6,044 nucleotides of DNA from Sphingomonas paucimobilis (lineage in GTDB: Bacteria; Pseudomonadota; Alphaproteobacteria; Sphingomonadales; Sphingomonadaceae): positions 1 to 6,044 of the forward strand of contig CAMAQU010000110.1 in the NCBI GenBank assembly GCA_945860425.1, read 5' to 3'. Below the pieces are notes generated by a model. The model was given only the letters and a program-made list of their open reading frames with translations, was not told the origin of the DNA and did not search any database. Positions within the stretch are counted from its first letter, which is position 1, and each line of letters opens with the position of its first letter. The position numbers and the translations under genes were made by a program. This document shows, piece by piece, positions 1 to 4,932 of the stretch.

Positions 1-1
1 C

Positions 2-973
2 CATTCCATCCCGCTTTTGCTTCTCTCCTTATTTGCAATGGGGGTGCATTCGACCTTTTTCGGGCCGATTAAATACGCCATTCTGCCCCAGCATTTGGAG
101 AAAAGTCAGGTTCTGGGCGGCACGGGACTGGTGGAAGCGGGGACCTATGTTGCGATCCTACTTGGCACGATTGCAGGCGGCCTGCTGGCCCCGCAATGGG
201 CGGCACTCGCGGCGCTGGGCGTCGCTATAGCAGGCAGAATCAGCGGCCATTTCGTGCCCGCAGCCCCACCGGAGGCCAAGAATGTGGGTGTCCGGCTCGA
301 CTATAATCTTTTTCGGGCGTCTTGGCATCTGGTGCGCGAAACAATGCATATTCCGCGCCTGTTCATGGCGATTGTGGCGATCAGCTTTTTCTGGGCGATT
401 GGGGCTTTGCTCGCCGCGCAATTCCCGCCGCTTGTGAAAAACGCCCTTGGCGCTGATCAATCGGTCGCCACCTTGTTCATGGCGATTTTCTCCATTGGCG
501 TGGCGATTGGATCGGTCGTCATTAATCGCCTGCTCAACCAACAGGTATCCGCACGCTTTGCCCCGGCGTCTGTCATTGTCATGGGCCTGTTCGTTCTGGA
601 CTTTTGGTGGAGCATTGGCGGATGGACTGTCCAACCCGGCGGTCTGATCAACTGGCGAGACTTTCTTGCGACGGGCCGTGGAAGCCATATGCTGATCGAC
701 TTATTGGGCATTGCCGTTTTCGGCGGTATGTTTGTTGTCCCGCTATACGCGTTTCTAACGACAACGGTGGCGCAATCGGAAACTGCAAAGACTGTTGCAG
801 CCAATAACATCGTCAATGCCGGCTTTATGGTCTTTGCAACGTCCATGCTGGGCGTTTTGACCCATTTCGGCATCTCGATTGAAGATACGTTGCTGTTCGT
901 CGCGGCTTCTTGCCTCGTCTCCGCTTGGATTGGCTGGAAGCTGCACAAGCTTTGCGATGCAGCAACCGACTGA
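2..973 (+). CDS. MFS transporter, LplT-like lysophospholipid/permease family, 5' end cut by window
   Basis: Integral inner-membrane protein of the major facilitator superfamily. The frame is open back to the window edge, so the TTG at 17 is an internal Leu codon and roughly the first 100 residues (first TM helices) are missing; 323 residues are visible against about 400-430 for the family. Counting from the codon at 2, the stretch FFGPIKYAILP (about 19-29), followed by GLVEAGTYVAILLGTIAGG (about 42-60), aligns well with E. coli LplT (SPAKYGIL ... GLMEASTIAAILLGSVAGG) and with the MFS domain of Aas-type fusions. Hydrophobic helices lie near 1-17, 46-64, 66-80, 119-140, 155-178, 189-206, 232-255, 265-290 and 294-313. 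No acyltransferase domain follows; the protein ends at TGA 971-973. LplT flips lysophospholipids inward for re-acylation. That substrate is an inference here, since related permeases may carry other cargo. The next gene, bfd, has its own upstream control region, so this is probably a separate transcription unit. Confidence 0.85.
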   Translation, partial: HSIPLLLLSLFAMGVHSTFFGPIKYAILPQHLEKSQVLGGTGLVEAGTYVAILLGTIAGGLLAPQWAALAALGVAIAGRISGHFVPAAPPEAKNVGVRLDYNLFRASWHLVRETMHIPRLFMAIVAISFFWAIGALLAAQFPPLVKNALGADQSVATLFMAIFSIGVAIGSVVINRLLNQQVSARFAPASVIVMGLFVLDFWWSIGGWTVQPGGLINWRDFLATGRGSHMLIDLLGIAVFGGMFVVPLYAFLTTTVAQSETAKTVAANNIVNAGFMVFATSMLGVLTHFGISIEDTLLFVAASCLVSAWIGWKLHKLCDAATD

Positions 974-1031
974 CGCTGACCCACCCAATAAAGCTGCCAA
1001 ATTTAGCGCGACGCACACCTATACAGGGCTG

Positions 1032-1043
1032 AAATAGCTATTT
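1032..1043. repeat. 12-bp perfect palindrome upstream of bfd
   Basis: AAATAGCTATTT is a perfect 12-bp palindrome, 15 bp to the left of the first Fur-like site. It could be an operator or simply part of an AT-rich promoter. No convincing -35/-10 pair could be fixed around it. Confidence 0.35.
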
Positions 1044-1046
1044 TCT

Positions 1047-1065
1047 ATTGCGAGGCATTCTCATT
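1047..1065 (+). promoter_or_regulatory. Fur-box-like site 1 upstream of bfd
   Basis: The right half ATTCTCATT (1057-1065) matches perfectly one arm of the inverted repeat AATGAGAAT-N-ATTCTCATT, a Fur-box form; the left arm (1047-1055) matches 5 of 9. In the 7-1-7 description (TGAGAAT-N-ATTCTCA) it scores 11 of 14. Fur with Fe(II) normally represses iron genes, and bfd is Fur-regulated in E. coli. The site therefore fits the downstream gene, but binding is inferred. Confidence 0.55.
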
Positions 1066-1069
1066 TACT

Positions 1070-1088
1070 GTAGCGAACGATTCTCATT
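1070..1088 (+). promoter_or_regulatory. Fur-box-like site 2 upstream of bfd
   Basis: A second copy exactly 23 bp downstream of site 1, again with a perfect ATTCTCATT right half (1080-1088) and a degenerate left half (7-1-7 score 11 of 14). It ends 13 bp before the bfd ATG at 1102, so a bound repressor would block transcription initiation or early elongation. Two phased sites sharing the same arm are unlikely by chance in a short intergenic region just upstream of an iron gene. Confidence 0.55.
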
Positions 1089-1101
1089 AGTGGGAAAAGT
1101 T

Positions 1102-1275
1102 ATGCTAGTCTGCGTCTGCAATGCCCTTCGTGAAAAAGATGTTCGTGCCGCGGCGCGAGATGGCGCGAACAGCCCTGCCCGCGCCTATCGCTCGCTTGGT
1201 TGCAATGTGAAATGTGGCATGTGCGTTCCCTTTGCGCGAGAGGTCATCCGCACCGAGCGCGTCAGCCTGGGCTAA
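1102..1275 (+). CDS. bfd: Bacterioferritin-associated ferredoxin Bfd ([2Fe-2S])
   Basis: Small cytoplasmic [2Fe-2S] ferredoxin that docks on bacterioferritin and passes electrons to its haem, reducing the stored Fe(III) so that iron can be mobilised. The protein is 57 aa against 64 in E. coli. All four cluster ligands are in the family positions: C4 and C6 in MLVCVCN, and C38 and C41 in KCGMC, i.e. the BFD-domain C-x-C ... C-x2-C pattern. There is one further cysteine, C34. The start is ATG 1102, chosen because it puts Cys at 4 and 6 as in E. coli and follows a purine-rich GGGAAAAG (1092-1099). The frame stays open upstream to a TTG at 1048, but that would place coding sequence over the Fur-like sites and add a non-conserved extension. 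bfr follows after 104 bp in the same direction, the classical functional pair. Tandem Fur-like sites just upstream suggest derepression under iron starvation, when stored iron is needed. Confidence 0.93.
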   Translation: MLVCVCNALREKDVRAAARDGANSPARAYRSLGCNVKCGMCVPFAREVIRTERVSLG

Positions 1276-1369
1276 AGATCTCTGCCAGCATCAGGCATAG
1301 GATGCATCATCACAAAGCTTAGTCTAGGCCCCGCGCCGCTGGGCTGCTATTCAACCCCAAACGTCCAAT

Positions 1370-1374
1370 GGAGG
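1370..1374 (+). promoter_or_regulatory. Shine-Dalgarno of bfr that decides the start
   Basis: GGAGG ends 5 nt before ATG 1380. The frame also has ATGs at 1368 and 1377, but the first lies upstream of this site and the second only 2 nt after it. ATG 1380 also gives the family N-terminus MRGDKK (E. coli MKGDTK). Confidence 0.75.
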
Positions 1375-1379
1375 CCATG

Positions 1380-1859
1380 ATGCGCGGCGATAAGAAAGTA
1401 ATCGAATTTTTGAATGAGGCCCTCAAGAACGAACTGACGGCCATTAATCAATATTTCCTGCACTATCGCATGCTCGACAATTGGGGCCTGAAAAAGCTGG
1501 CCAAGTTTGAATATGGCGAATCCATTGATGAGATGAAGCACGCCGACAAGCTGGCCGAGCGCATCCTCTTCCTCGACGGCCTACCCAATTTTCAGCACCT
1601 GGGGCGTCTGCGCATCGGCGAAAATGTCGAAGAGCTGTTGAAGGCAGATCTTGCGCTGGAAGAAGAAGCTATCCCCTTGCTGCGCGATGCCATCGCGCAT
1701 TGCGAGTCCGTGCGCGATTATGTGAGCCGTGATTTGTTCGCCCATATTCTCGACAATGAGGAACATCATGTCGACGTGCTGGAAACGCAGTTTGAGCTGA
1801 TCCGCCAAATGGGGCTGCAAAATTACATTCAGCTTCAGTCAGAGGCGCCTCAGGACTGA
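1380..1859 (+). CDS. bfr: Bacterioferritin (haem-containing iron storage ferritin)
   Basis: Cytoplasmic iron store that assembles as a 24-mer shell with haem at subunit-pair interfaces; its ferroxidase centre oxidises Fe(II) and deposits a ferric core. It has 159 aa against 158 in E. coli, and the alignment is nearly gap-free. With ATG 1380 as residue 1, all di-iron ligands are in place: E18, E51, H54, E94, E127 and H130, plus Y25 near the site. The haem ligand M52 lies in the SIDEMKHAD motif. This is therefore a catalytically complete, haem-binding Bfr and not a ferroxidase-dead paralogue. The inner-surface iron site known in E. coli (H46, D50) is half present: D50 is kept and position 46 is Gly. 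The C-terminus GLQNY is typical. It lies 104 bp after bfd and may be co-transcribed with it; no separate promoter or Fur-like site is evident in the gap. It converges with dnaA, leaving 59 bp between the stop codons. Confidence 0.97.
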   Translation: MRGDKKVIEFLNEALKNELTAINQYFLHYRMLDNWGLKKLAKFEYGESIDEMKHADKLAERILFLDGLPNFQHLGRLRIGENVEELLKADLALEEEAIPLLRDAIAHCESVRDYVSRDLFAHILDNEEHHVDVLETQFELIRQMGLQNYIQLQSEAPQD

Positions 1860-1885
1860 GGCGAGCCCAACGAATTAGGGCTAAC

Positions 1886-1919
1886 AGCCCGGCAGCTCCG
1901 ATTAAGCAGACGCCGGGCT
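1886..1919. terminator. GC-rich inverted repeat between convergent bfr and dnaA, possible terminator
   Basis: AGCCCGGC (1886-1893) and GCCGGGCT (1912-1919) form a perfect 8-bp stem around an 18-nt loop. The right arm ends at the first base of the dnaA stop triplet. A second small hairpin (AGCCC 1864-1868 / GGGCT 1878-1882) lies to its left. No T-run follows on either strand, so intrinsic termination is uncertain. The placement between convergent genes is what suggests the role. Confidence 0.4.
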
Positions 1920-3304
1920 CACCCCTCAAGATCGCGCATCAACGTGCGCACATCGGTATCAATATCGGTATCGATACCCCTTAGACGCTCAATCTGGCGA
2001 ATGGCGTGAATCACCGTTGTGTGATCCCGCCCGCCAAATTTGCGGCCAATTTCCGGCAACGAGCGGGGTGTCAGCTGCTTGGCGAGATACATGGCGACTT
2101 GACGCGGGCGCGCCACTTCACGCGCACGGCGGGCAGAGACCATTTCCGCCTGGCGGATGCGATAATGTTCTGACACGCGGCGCTGAATCTCATCAATGGT
2201 GATCCGGCGGCGGCTGGCGCGGAACATTTCGGCCAGAACTTCTTCGGCAAAGGCCTCATCCACCTTACGGCTCTGAAGCTGGCTATAGGCGATGAGACGG
2301 TTCAAGCCGCCTTCCAACTCGCGAATATTGCTCGCAATCCGCGCCGCCAGAAGGTCAATCACCTCTGCTGGCAGCGACACGCCCAAAGCCGCGACCTTCG
2401 CCTCAAGGATCGACCGGCGCAGGGTGAAATCGGCAGGGCCAATGTCCGCCACCAAACCTTGGGTAAGACGGGACAAAATGCGCCCCTCAACACCGTCCAG
2501 AGCATGCGGTGCACGATCCGCGCTGATGACCAGACGGCGGCCGCCTGTCATCAACTCGTCAACCGTGTGCAGAAATTCCTCCTGCGTCGATTCTTTGCCC
2601 GCGATGAACTGCACATCATCGATCATCAGAACATCGGCAGACCGCAGCCGCGCCTTAAAGGAGAAGGTGTCGCGCGCGCGCATCGCGCTCACGAAATCAA
2701 ACATGAACCGCTCTGCCGACATATAGAGAATGCGCGCATTCGGGTTCGCCCGAAGCACCTCATGCCCAATGGCGTGCAGCAAATGGGTTTTGCCAAGACC
2801 CGTCTGGGAATGGATGTAAAGCGGGCTGAACGATCCGCGTTCTCCAGACGCCAGAGCCTGCGCCGCATTGTAAGCAACCAAATTGGGATGGCCCGTCACA
2901 AAGGTCGAAAAGGTCAGCCGACGGTCAAATTGGCTCGACAAGGGCGAGATTTGGCCAGGCACGGCCTGCTCTGCCACCGGGGCATCTGCCGTGAAATGCT
3001 CAACGGCCTTGCCCGACGATGTTTCAATCCGAACCGCGCGGACATGGGGCAGCATCGCGCGCCAGGCCAAAGTCAGTCGATCCGTATAATGAGACGACAC
3101 CCAGCTTGCCATGAAATCGGACGGGAGCGAGAGGCGCACGGCATGATCGGTGTCGCAATAGCCAACCAGATCAACAGGCTTTAGCCAATGGTCAAAGGTG
3201 CGCGCGCCCACATCTGCACGAAGGCCGGCCCGGATGGCCGCCCAAGCAACTTGAAGCTGGTCCATATCCGCGGGTCGCATTGCAGGCTGTGAAATTTGTG
3301 ACAC
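1919..3304 (-). CDS. dnaA: Chromosomal replication initiator protein DnaA
   Basis: Binds DnaA boxes at the chromosomal origin, forms an ATP-dependent filament, melts the DNA and loads the replicative helicase. It has 461 aa (E. coli 467). Domain I (about 14-90) mediates oligomerisation and helicase contact, and a short domain II linker follows (about 95-125). The AAA+ domain III has Walker A TGLGKT (168-173), Walker B MIDD (227-230), sensor 1 around SADR (261-264), arginine-finger region ILSRL (276-280, R279) and sensor 2 NIREL with R328. Domain IV carries the DNA-binding signature GGRDHTTVIHA (424-434). The start is GTG 3304-3302, preceded by GGGGAG (3320-3315) with a 10-nt spacer. ATGs at codons 9 and 14 lack a clear ribosome site, so the true start could still be a little downstream. 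Oddities: Ser166 stands where the P-loop normally has its first Gly, and a 12-bp tandem repeat encodes IDTDIDTD near the C-terminus. An unusual GANTC-rich region lies upstream. Confidence 0.98.
   Translation of the reverse strand: MSQISQPAMRPADMDQLQVAWAAIRAGLRADVGARTFDHWLKPVDLVGYCDTDHAVRLSLPSDFMASWVSSHYTDRLTLAWRAMLPHVRAVRIETSSGKAVEHFTADAPVAEQAVPGQISPLSSQFDRRLTFSTFVTGHPNLVAYNAAQALASGERGSFSPLYIHSQTGLGKTHLLHAIGHEVLRANPNARILYMSAERFMFDFVSAMRARDTFSFKARLRSADVLMIDDVQFIAGKESTQEEFLHTVDELMTGGRRLVISADRAPHALDGVEGRILSRLTQGLVADIGPADFTLRRSILEAKVAALGVSLPAEVIDLLAARIASNIRELEGGLNRLIAYSQLQSRKVDEAFAEEVLAEMFRASRRRITIDEIQRRVSEHYRIRQAEMVSARRAREVARPRQVAMYLAKQLTPRSLPEIGRKFGGRDHTTVIHAIRQIERLRGIDTDIDTDVRTLMRDLEG
1952..1975. 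repeat. 12-bp tandem repeat inside the dnaA 3' end
   Basis: ATCGGTATCAAT is followed directly by ATCGGTATCGAT (11 of 12 identical). In the dnaA frame this encodes IDTDIDTD, residues about 444-451 in the last part of domain IV. The protein aligns to E. coli DnaA here without a length change, so the repeat has not extended the protein. Confidence 0.6.
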
Positions 3305-3314
3305 GCGTCTTCAT

Positions 3315-3320
3315 CTCCCC
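3315..3320 (-). promoter_or_regulatory. Shine-Dalgarno of dnaA supporting a GTG start
   Basis: Read leftward, GGGGAG lies 10 nt before GTG 3304-3302. The alternative ATGs at 3280 and 3265 have no comparable purine-rich element upstream, so this site favours the GTG. Confidence 0.5.
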
Positions 3321-3414
3321 CTCGCCTGTACGCGGCGCCAACCTCGCTTCTCGACACATACTGACCCAATGCCGAAGCGCCCCCTGCTCCGGCTACAAAT
3401 CGTGTCTGTCGAAT

Positions 3415-3437
3415 AATCAGCAGCGAACTGATTCGCT
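3415..3437. repeat. Two interlaced inverted repeats in the dnaA leader
   Basis: AATCAG (3415-3420) pairs with CTGATT (3428-3433) across 7 nt, and AGCGAA (3422-3427) pairs with TTCGCT (3432-3437) across 4 nt. The two hairpins share bases and so are mutually exclusive. A further CTGATT follows at 3443-3448. They lie about 110-130 bp upstream of the dnaA start, where they could be an operator or leader-RNA structure; neither is shown. Confidence 0.35.
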
Positions 3438-3631
3438 CACCACTGATTGTCACGTGTGTGTCACATGAGGCGCATGATCAAGGCCGGAGGCTTAAAAAAA
3501 ACGAAATAATTGATGTTGACTCGTTTATGCCAAGGGAATCGTCAGAATCTATGTAAGATATTGATATTACGTTCTTTTTTTCGAATGAGAACAAAATAAG
3601 ATTCTGCGAATCGTGGACTCAGGCCGGACTC
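3430..3631. promoter_or_regulatory. Cluster of eight GANTC (CcrM) methylation sites upstream of dnaA
   Basis: GANTC occurs at 3430, 3518, 3536, 3545, 3600, 3608, 3616 and 3627 (first base of each). Chance gives about one site per 250-270 bp at this base composition, so under one would be expected in this 202-bp stretch, and about 0.1 in the 32 bp holding the last four. GANTC is the target of CcrM, the cell-cycle adenine methyltransferase of alphaproteobacteria. In Caulobacter, methylation of GANTC in the dnaA promoter affects its transcription. A similar role here is inferred from this precedent and from the position. Confidence 0.6.
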
Positions 3632-3648
3632 CGAGATGCCACCATTTC

Positions 3649-3687
3649 GGCAAAGAAAAAGCCTGCCGAAATGAACCGACAGGCTTT
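3649..3687 (-). terminator. Intrinsic terminator of rpsT
   Basis: Read leftward, an 11-bp stem AAAGCCTGTCG / CGGCAGGCTTT (one G-U pair) with an 8-nt loop is followed by a U-rich run TTTTTCTTT formed by the end of the stem and the bases after it. It begins 24 nt after the rpsT stop. The opposite strand lacks a U-run after the stem, so it acts leftward and separates rpsT transcription from dnaA. Confidence 0.92.
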
Positions 3688-3711
3688 CAAAATGGATCTA
3701 TTTTTTAGACG

Positions 3712-3975
3712 TTACGCGAGAGCAGAAACTCGCTTGGTCAAGCGCGAAAACTTCCGCGCGACCGTGTTCTTGTGGAGAACGCCAGTTGCAACGCCGCGCG
3801 CCATTTCCGGCTGAGCCGCCGCAAGGGCAGTGGCTGCTGCTGTCTTGTCGCCCGCTTCCAGCGCCAGTTCGACCTTCTTCACAAAGGTGCGGATACGGCT
3901 GATGCGGTTATGGTTGATAACCGCGCGGTTTGCGTTGCGACGGATGCGCTTCTTGGCTTGCGGCGTATTCGCCAT
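3712..3975 (-). CDS. rpsT: 30S ribosomal protein S20
   Basis: Small, basic three-helix protein of the 30S subunit that binds 16S rRNA early in assembly. It has 87 aa, the normal S20 length. The N-terminus MANTPQAKKRIRRN and the C-terminal HKNTVARKFSRLTKRV are S20 hallmarks, with many Lys and Arg throughout. The start is ATG 3975-3973. An in-frame ATG five codons upstream is rejected because the S20 family begins MAN and because GAGGT (3988-3984) lies at a good 8-nt spacing from this ATG. It lies 98 bp downstream of mutM on the same strand, with its own candidate promoter in the gap, and ends at a strong terminator. The order mutM, rpsT, dnaA on one strand matches a common alphaproteobacterial layout as I recall it. 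Confidence 0.97.
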   Translation of the reverse strand: MANTPQAKKRIRRNANRAVINHNRISRIRTFVKKVELALEAGDKTAAATALAAAQPEMARGVATGVLHKNTVARKFSRLTKRVSALA

Positions 3976-4041
3976 ATGATCTGACCTCAATCTGTCCGAA
4001 ACAAATAAGGCGCGGAATCACCCGCACCTGCGTGAACGGGG

Positions 4042-4070
4042 CCTTTATCGCCGCAGATCCCTGCGGTCAA
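4042..4070 (-). promoter_or_regulatory. Candidate rpsT promoter with a hairpin in its spacer
   Basis: Read leftward, TTGACC (4070-4065, 5 of 6 to the -35 consensus) is followed after exactly 17 bp by TAAAGG (4047-4042, a weak -10). This would give an rpsT leader of roughly 60 nt. It begins only a few bases after the mutM stop. The spacer region holds a perfect inverted repeat CCGCAG-N4-CTGCGG (4051-4066). The repeat could instead be a weak mutM termination structure, but it has no U-run. Confidence 0.4.
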
Positions 4071-4073
4071 CCA

Positions 4074-4886
4074 TCATCGCTGGCATTTCGGGCAATAGAA
4101 GGTAGATCGCCCGCCATCCACGCGCCGAAGCACCAGTGCGCCGCAGCTGCATGCAGCACCTTCGCGCCCGTAAACGCGCCATTGCTTGAAGAAATAGCCA
4201 AGCTCCCCATCGGGCCGGGCATAATCCCGCAACGTAGAGCCACCCGCCTCAATTGCGGCAGCCAAAACCTCTTTTATGGCTGCGACAAGCCGCTCCAGCC
4301 GCGCCTTAGAAAGCGAACCCCCGGCCCGACCTGGCGCAATGCCTGACATATTCAGGGCCTCACACACATAGATATTGCCAAGGCCCGCCACCACGCGCTG
4401 ATCGAGCAGAAGGTTTTTGATCGGTGCCGCGCGCCCTTTCAGCGCGGTGATGAGCGTTGTCACAGTGAAATCATTGCTCAAAGGTTCCGGGCCCATGACG
4501 GCGAAGGCCGGAAATGCGAACAGATCAGGCGTCGGCACAAGGTCGAGCGATCCAAACCGCCTTGGATCATCCAAGACCAATCGCCGCCCAGATCCCGTTT
4601 CCAAGACCAAATGGCCGTGCTTACCAATGTCTTGCGGGTCGATGATCCAGCGGCCAGACATACCAAGATGAAAAATCATCGTGTCGCCGCGATCGGTATG
4701 AACGAGGCCATATTTGGCACGCCGACCCAGGCCGATCACGCGCGCACCCTGCATGCGCTGCCGCAGGTCAACGGGGATGGGCCAGCGCAAATCGGCGCGA
4801 CGCGGTTCCACATGAGATAGCACCGCGCCATCAAGGACGGCGGCAAGACCACGAACGGTCGTTTCAACTTCGGGAAGTTCTGGCAC
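4074..4886 (-). CDS. mutM: Formamidopyrimidine-DNA glycosylase (Fpg/MutM)
   Basis: Base-excision repair glycosylase/AP lyase that removes 8-oxoguanine and formamidopyrimidines from DNA. It has 270 aa (E. coli 269). The start is GTG 4886-4884 and gives MPELPEVET, leaving Pro2 as the catalytic N-terminal amine and Glu3 as the acid. An out-of-frame ATG overlaps the GTG. Other marks are Lys58 on the beta-hairpin (E. coli K57), M76 and the DPRRFG motif (107-112) for lesion-strand intercalation, and the H2TH region GLGNIYVCEAL (168-178). The C-terminal zinc finger has cysteines 246, 248, 265 and 268. The usual spacing is C-x2-C-x16-C-x2-C; here the first pair is C-S-C, one residue short. The nucleotide reading TGC AGC TGC is clear and the frame is intact on both sides, so this is not a frameshift. 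It is divergent from ubiE, with 46 bp between the start codons. Confidence 0.97.
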   Translation of the reverse strand: MPELPEVETTVRGLAAVLDGAVLSHVEPRRADLRWPIPVDLRQRMQGARVIGLGRRAKYGLVHTDRGDTMIFHLGMSGRWIIDPQDIGKHGHLVLETGSGRRLVLDDPRRFGSLDLVPTPDLFAFPAFAVMGPEPLSNDFTVTTLITALKGRAAPIKNLLLDQRVVAGLGNIYVCEALNMSGIAPGRAGGSLSKARLERLVAAIKEVLAAAIEAGGSTLRDYARPDGELGYFFKQWRVYGREGAACSCGALVLRRVDGGRSTFYCPKCQR

Positions 4887-4932
4887 ATGATTCCGCTAGC
4901 GAGCCTCGCCGGGCTTGGCTAGAGGCTGCGCC
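4887..4932. promoter_or_regulatory. 46-bp divergent mutM-ubiE intergenic region
   Basis: Only 46 bp separate the two start codons, too short for two independent promoters, so the promoters must overlap or lie inside the opposing coding regions. It contains AGCCTC (4902-4907) complementary to GAGGCT (4922-4927), which covers the ubiE ribosome-binding AGAGG (4921-4925). It also contains CTAGC / GCTAG (4896-4900 / 4918-4922). No confident -35/-10 pair is visible in either direction. Confidence 0.45.

Larger units (their letters stand above)
3305..3651. other. Gene-free region upstream of dnaA (leader/promoter region)
   Basis: About 350 bp between the dnaA start and the rpsT terminator. No ORF in it looks like a protein. 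It divides into a mixed-composition part next to dnaA (3305-3480, with small overlapping inverted repeats), a clearly AT-rich part (about 3490-3607, with A8 at 3494-3501 and T7 at 3575-3581) and a GC-richer end containing clustered GANTC sites. The dnaA promoter must lie here, because the strong rpsT terminator closes the upstream unit. Leftward-strand candidates such as TTGTTC with TAATAT, or TTGGCA with ATTATT, are too weak to choose between. No good match to the DnaA box TTATNCACA was found; the best is TTATGCCAA at 3525-3533, with two mismatches. Confidence 0.7.

Noticed and set aside
17..19. TTG at 17 as start of the MFS transporter gene
   Set aside because: The frame is open to the window edge and the codons before it continue a hydrophobic helix (HSIPLL). 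The family protein has about 100 more residues upstream, so the gene is cut by the window.
158..688. Leftward 176-codon ORF inside the MFS gene
   Set aside because: Antisense shadow of a clear membrane-protein gene; the translation is rich in Arg, His and Gln with no family resemblance.
1048..1101. Extended N-terminus of Bfd from TTG 1048
   Set aside because: It would run through the Fur-like sites, adds 18 residues absent from the family, and shifts the conserved Cys4/Cys6 positions.
2459..3184. Rightward 241-codon ORF antisense to dnaA
   Set aside because: It lies wholly within dnaA on the opposite strand, and its composition (Arg, His and Gln rich) is that of a shadow of a GC-rich gene. 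No domain is recognisable.
3280..3468. Rightward 62-codon ORF over the dnaA start and leader
   Set aside because: No ribosome-binding site, no recognisable protein features, and it overlaps the dnaA start antisense.
3450..3470. CRP-like TGTGA/TCACA site near TCACGTGTGTGTCACATGA
   Set aside because: Only one half, TCACA, is present; at the required spacing the other half reads TCACG, so the palindrome fails.
3583..3591. AATGAGAAC as a Fur half-site in the dnaA upstream region
   Set aside because: The opposing arm is missing at the correct spacing, and dnaA is not an expected iron-regulated gene.
3305..3651. Chromosomal replication origin beside dnaA
   Set aside because: AT-rich DNA and GANTC sites are suggestive, but I find no convincing DnaA boxes (best candidate has two mismatches). 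Alphaproteobacterial origins often lie away from dnaA, so it is kept only as a question under findings.
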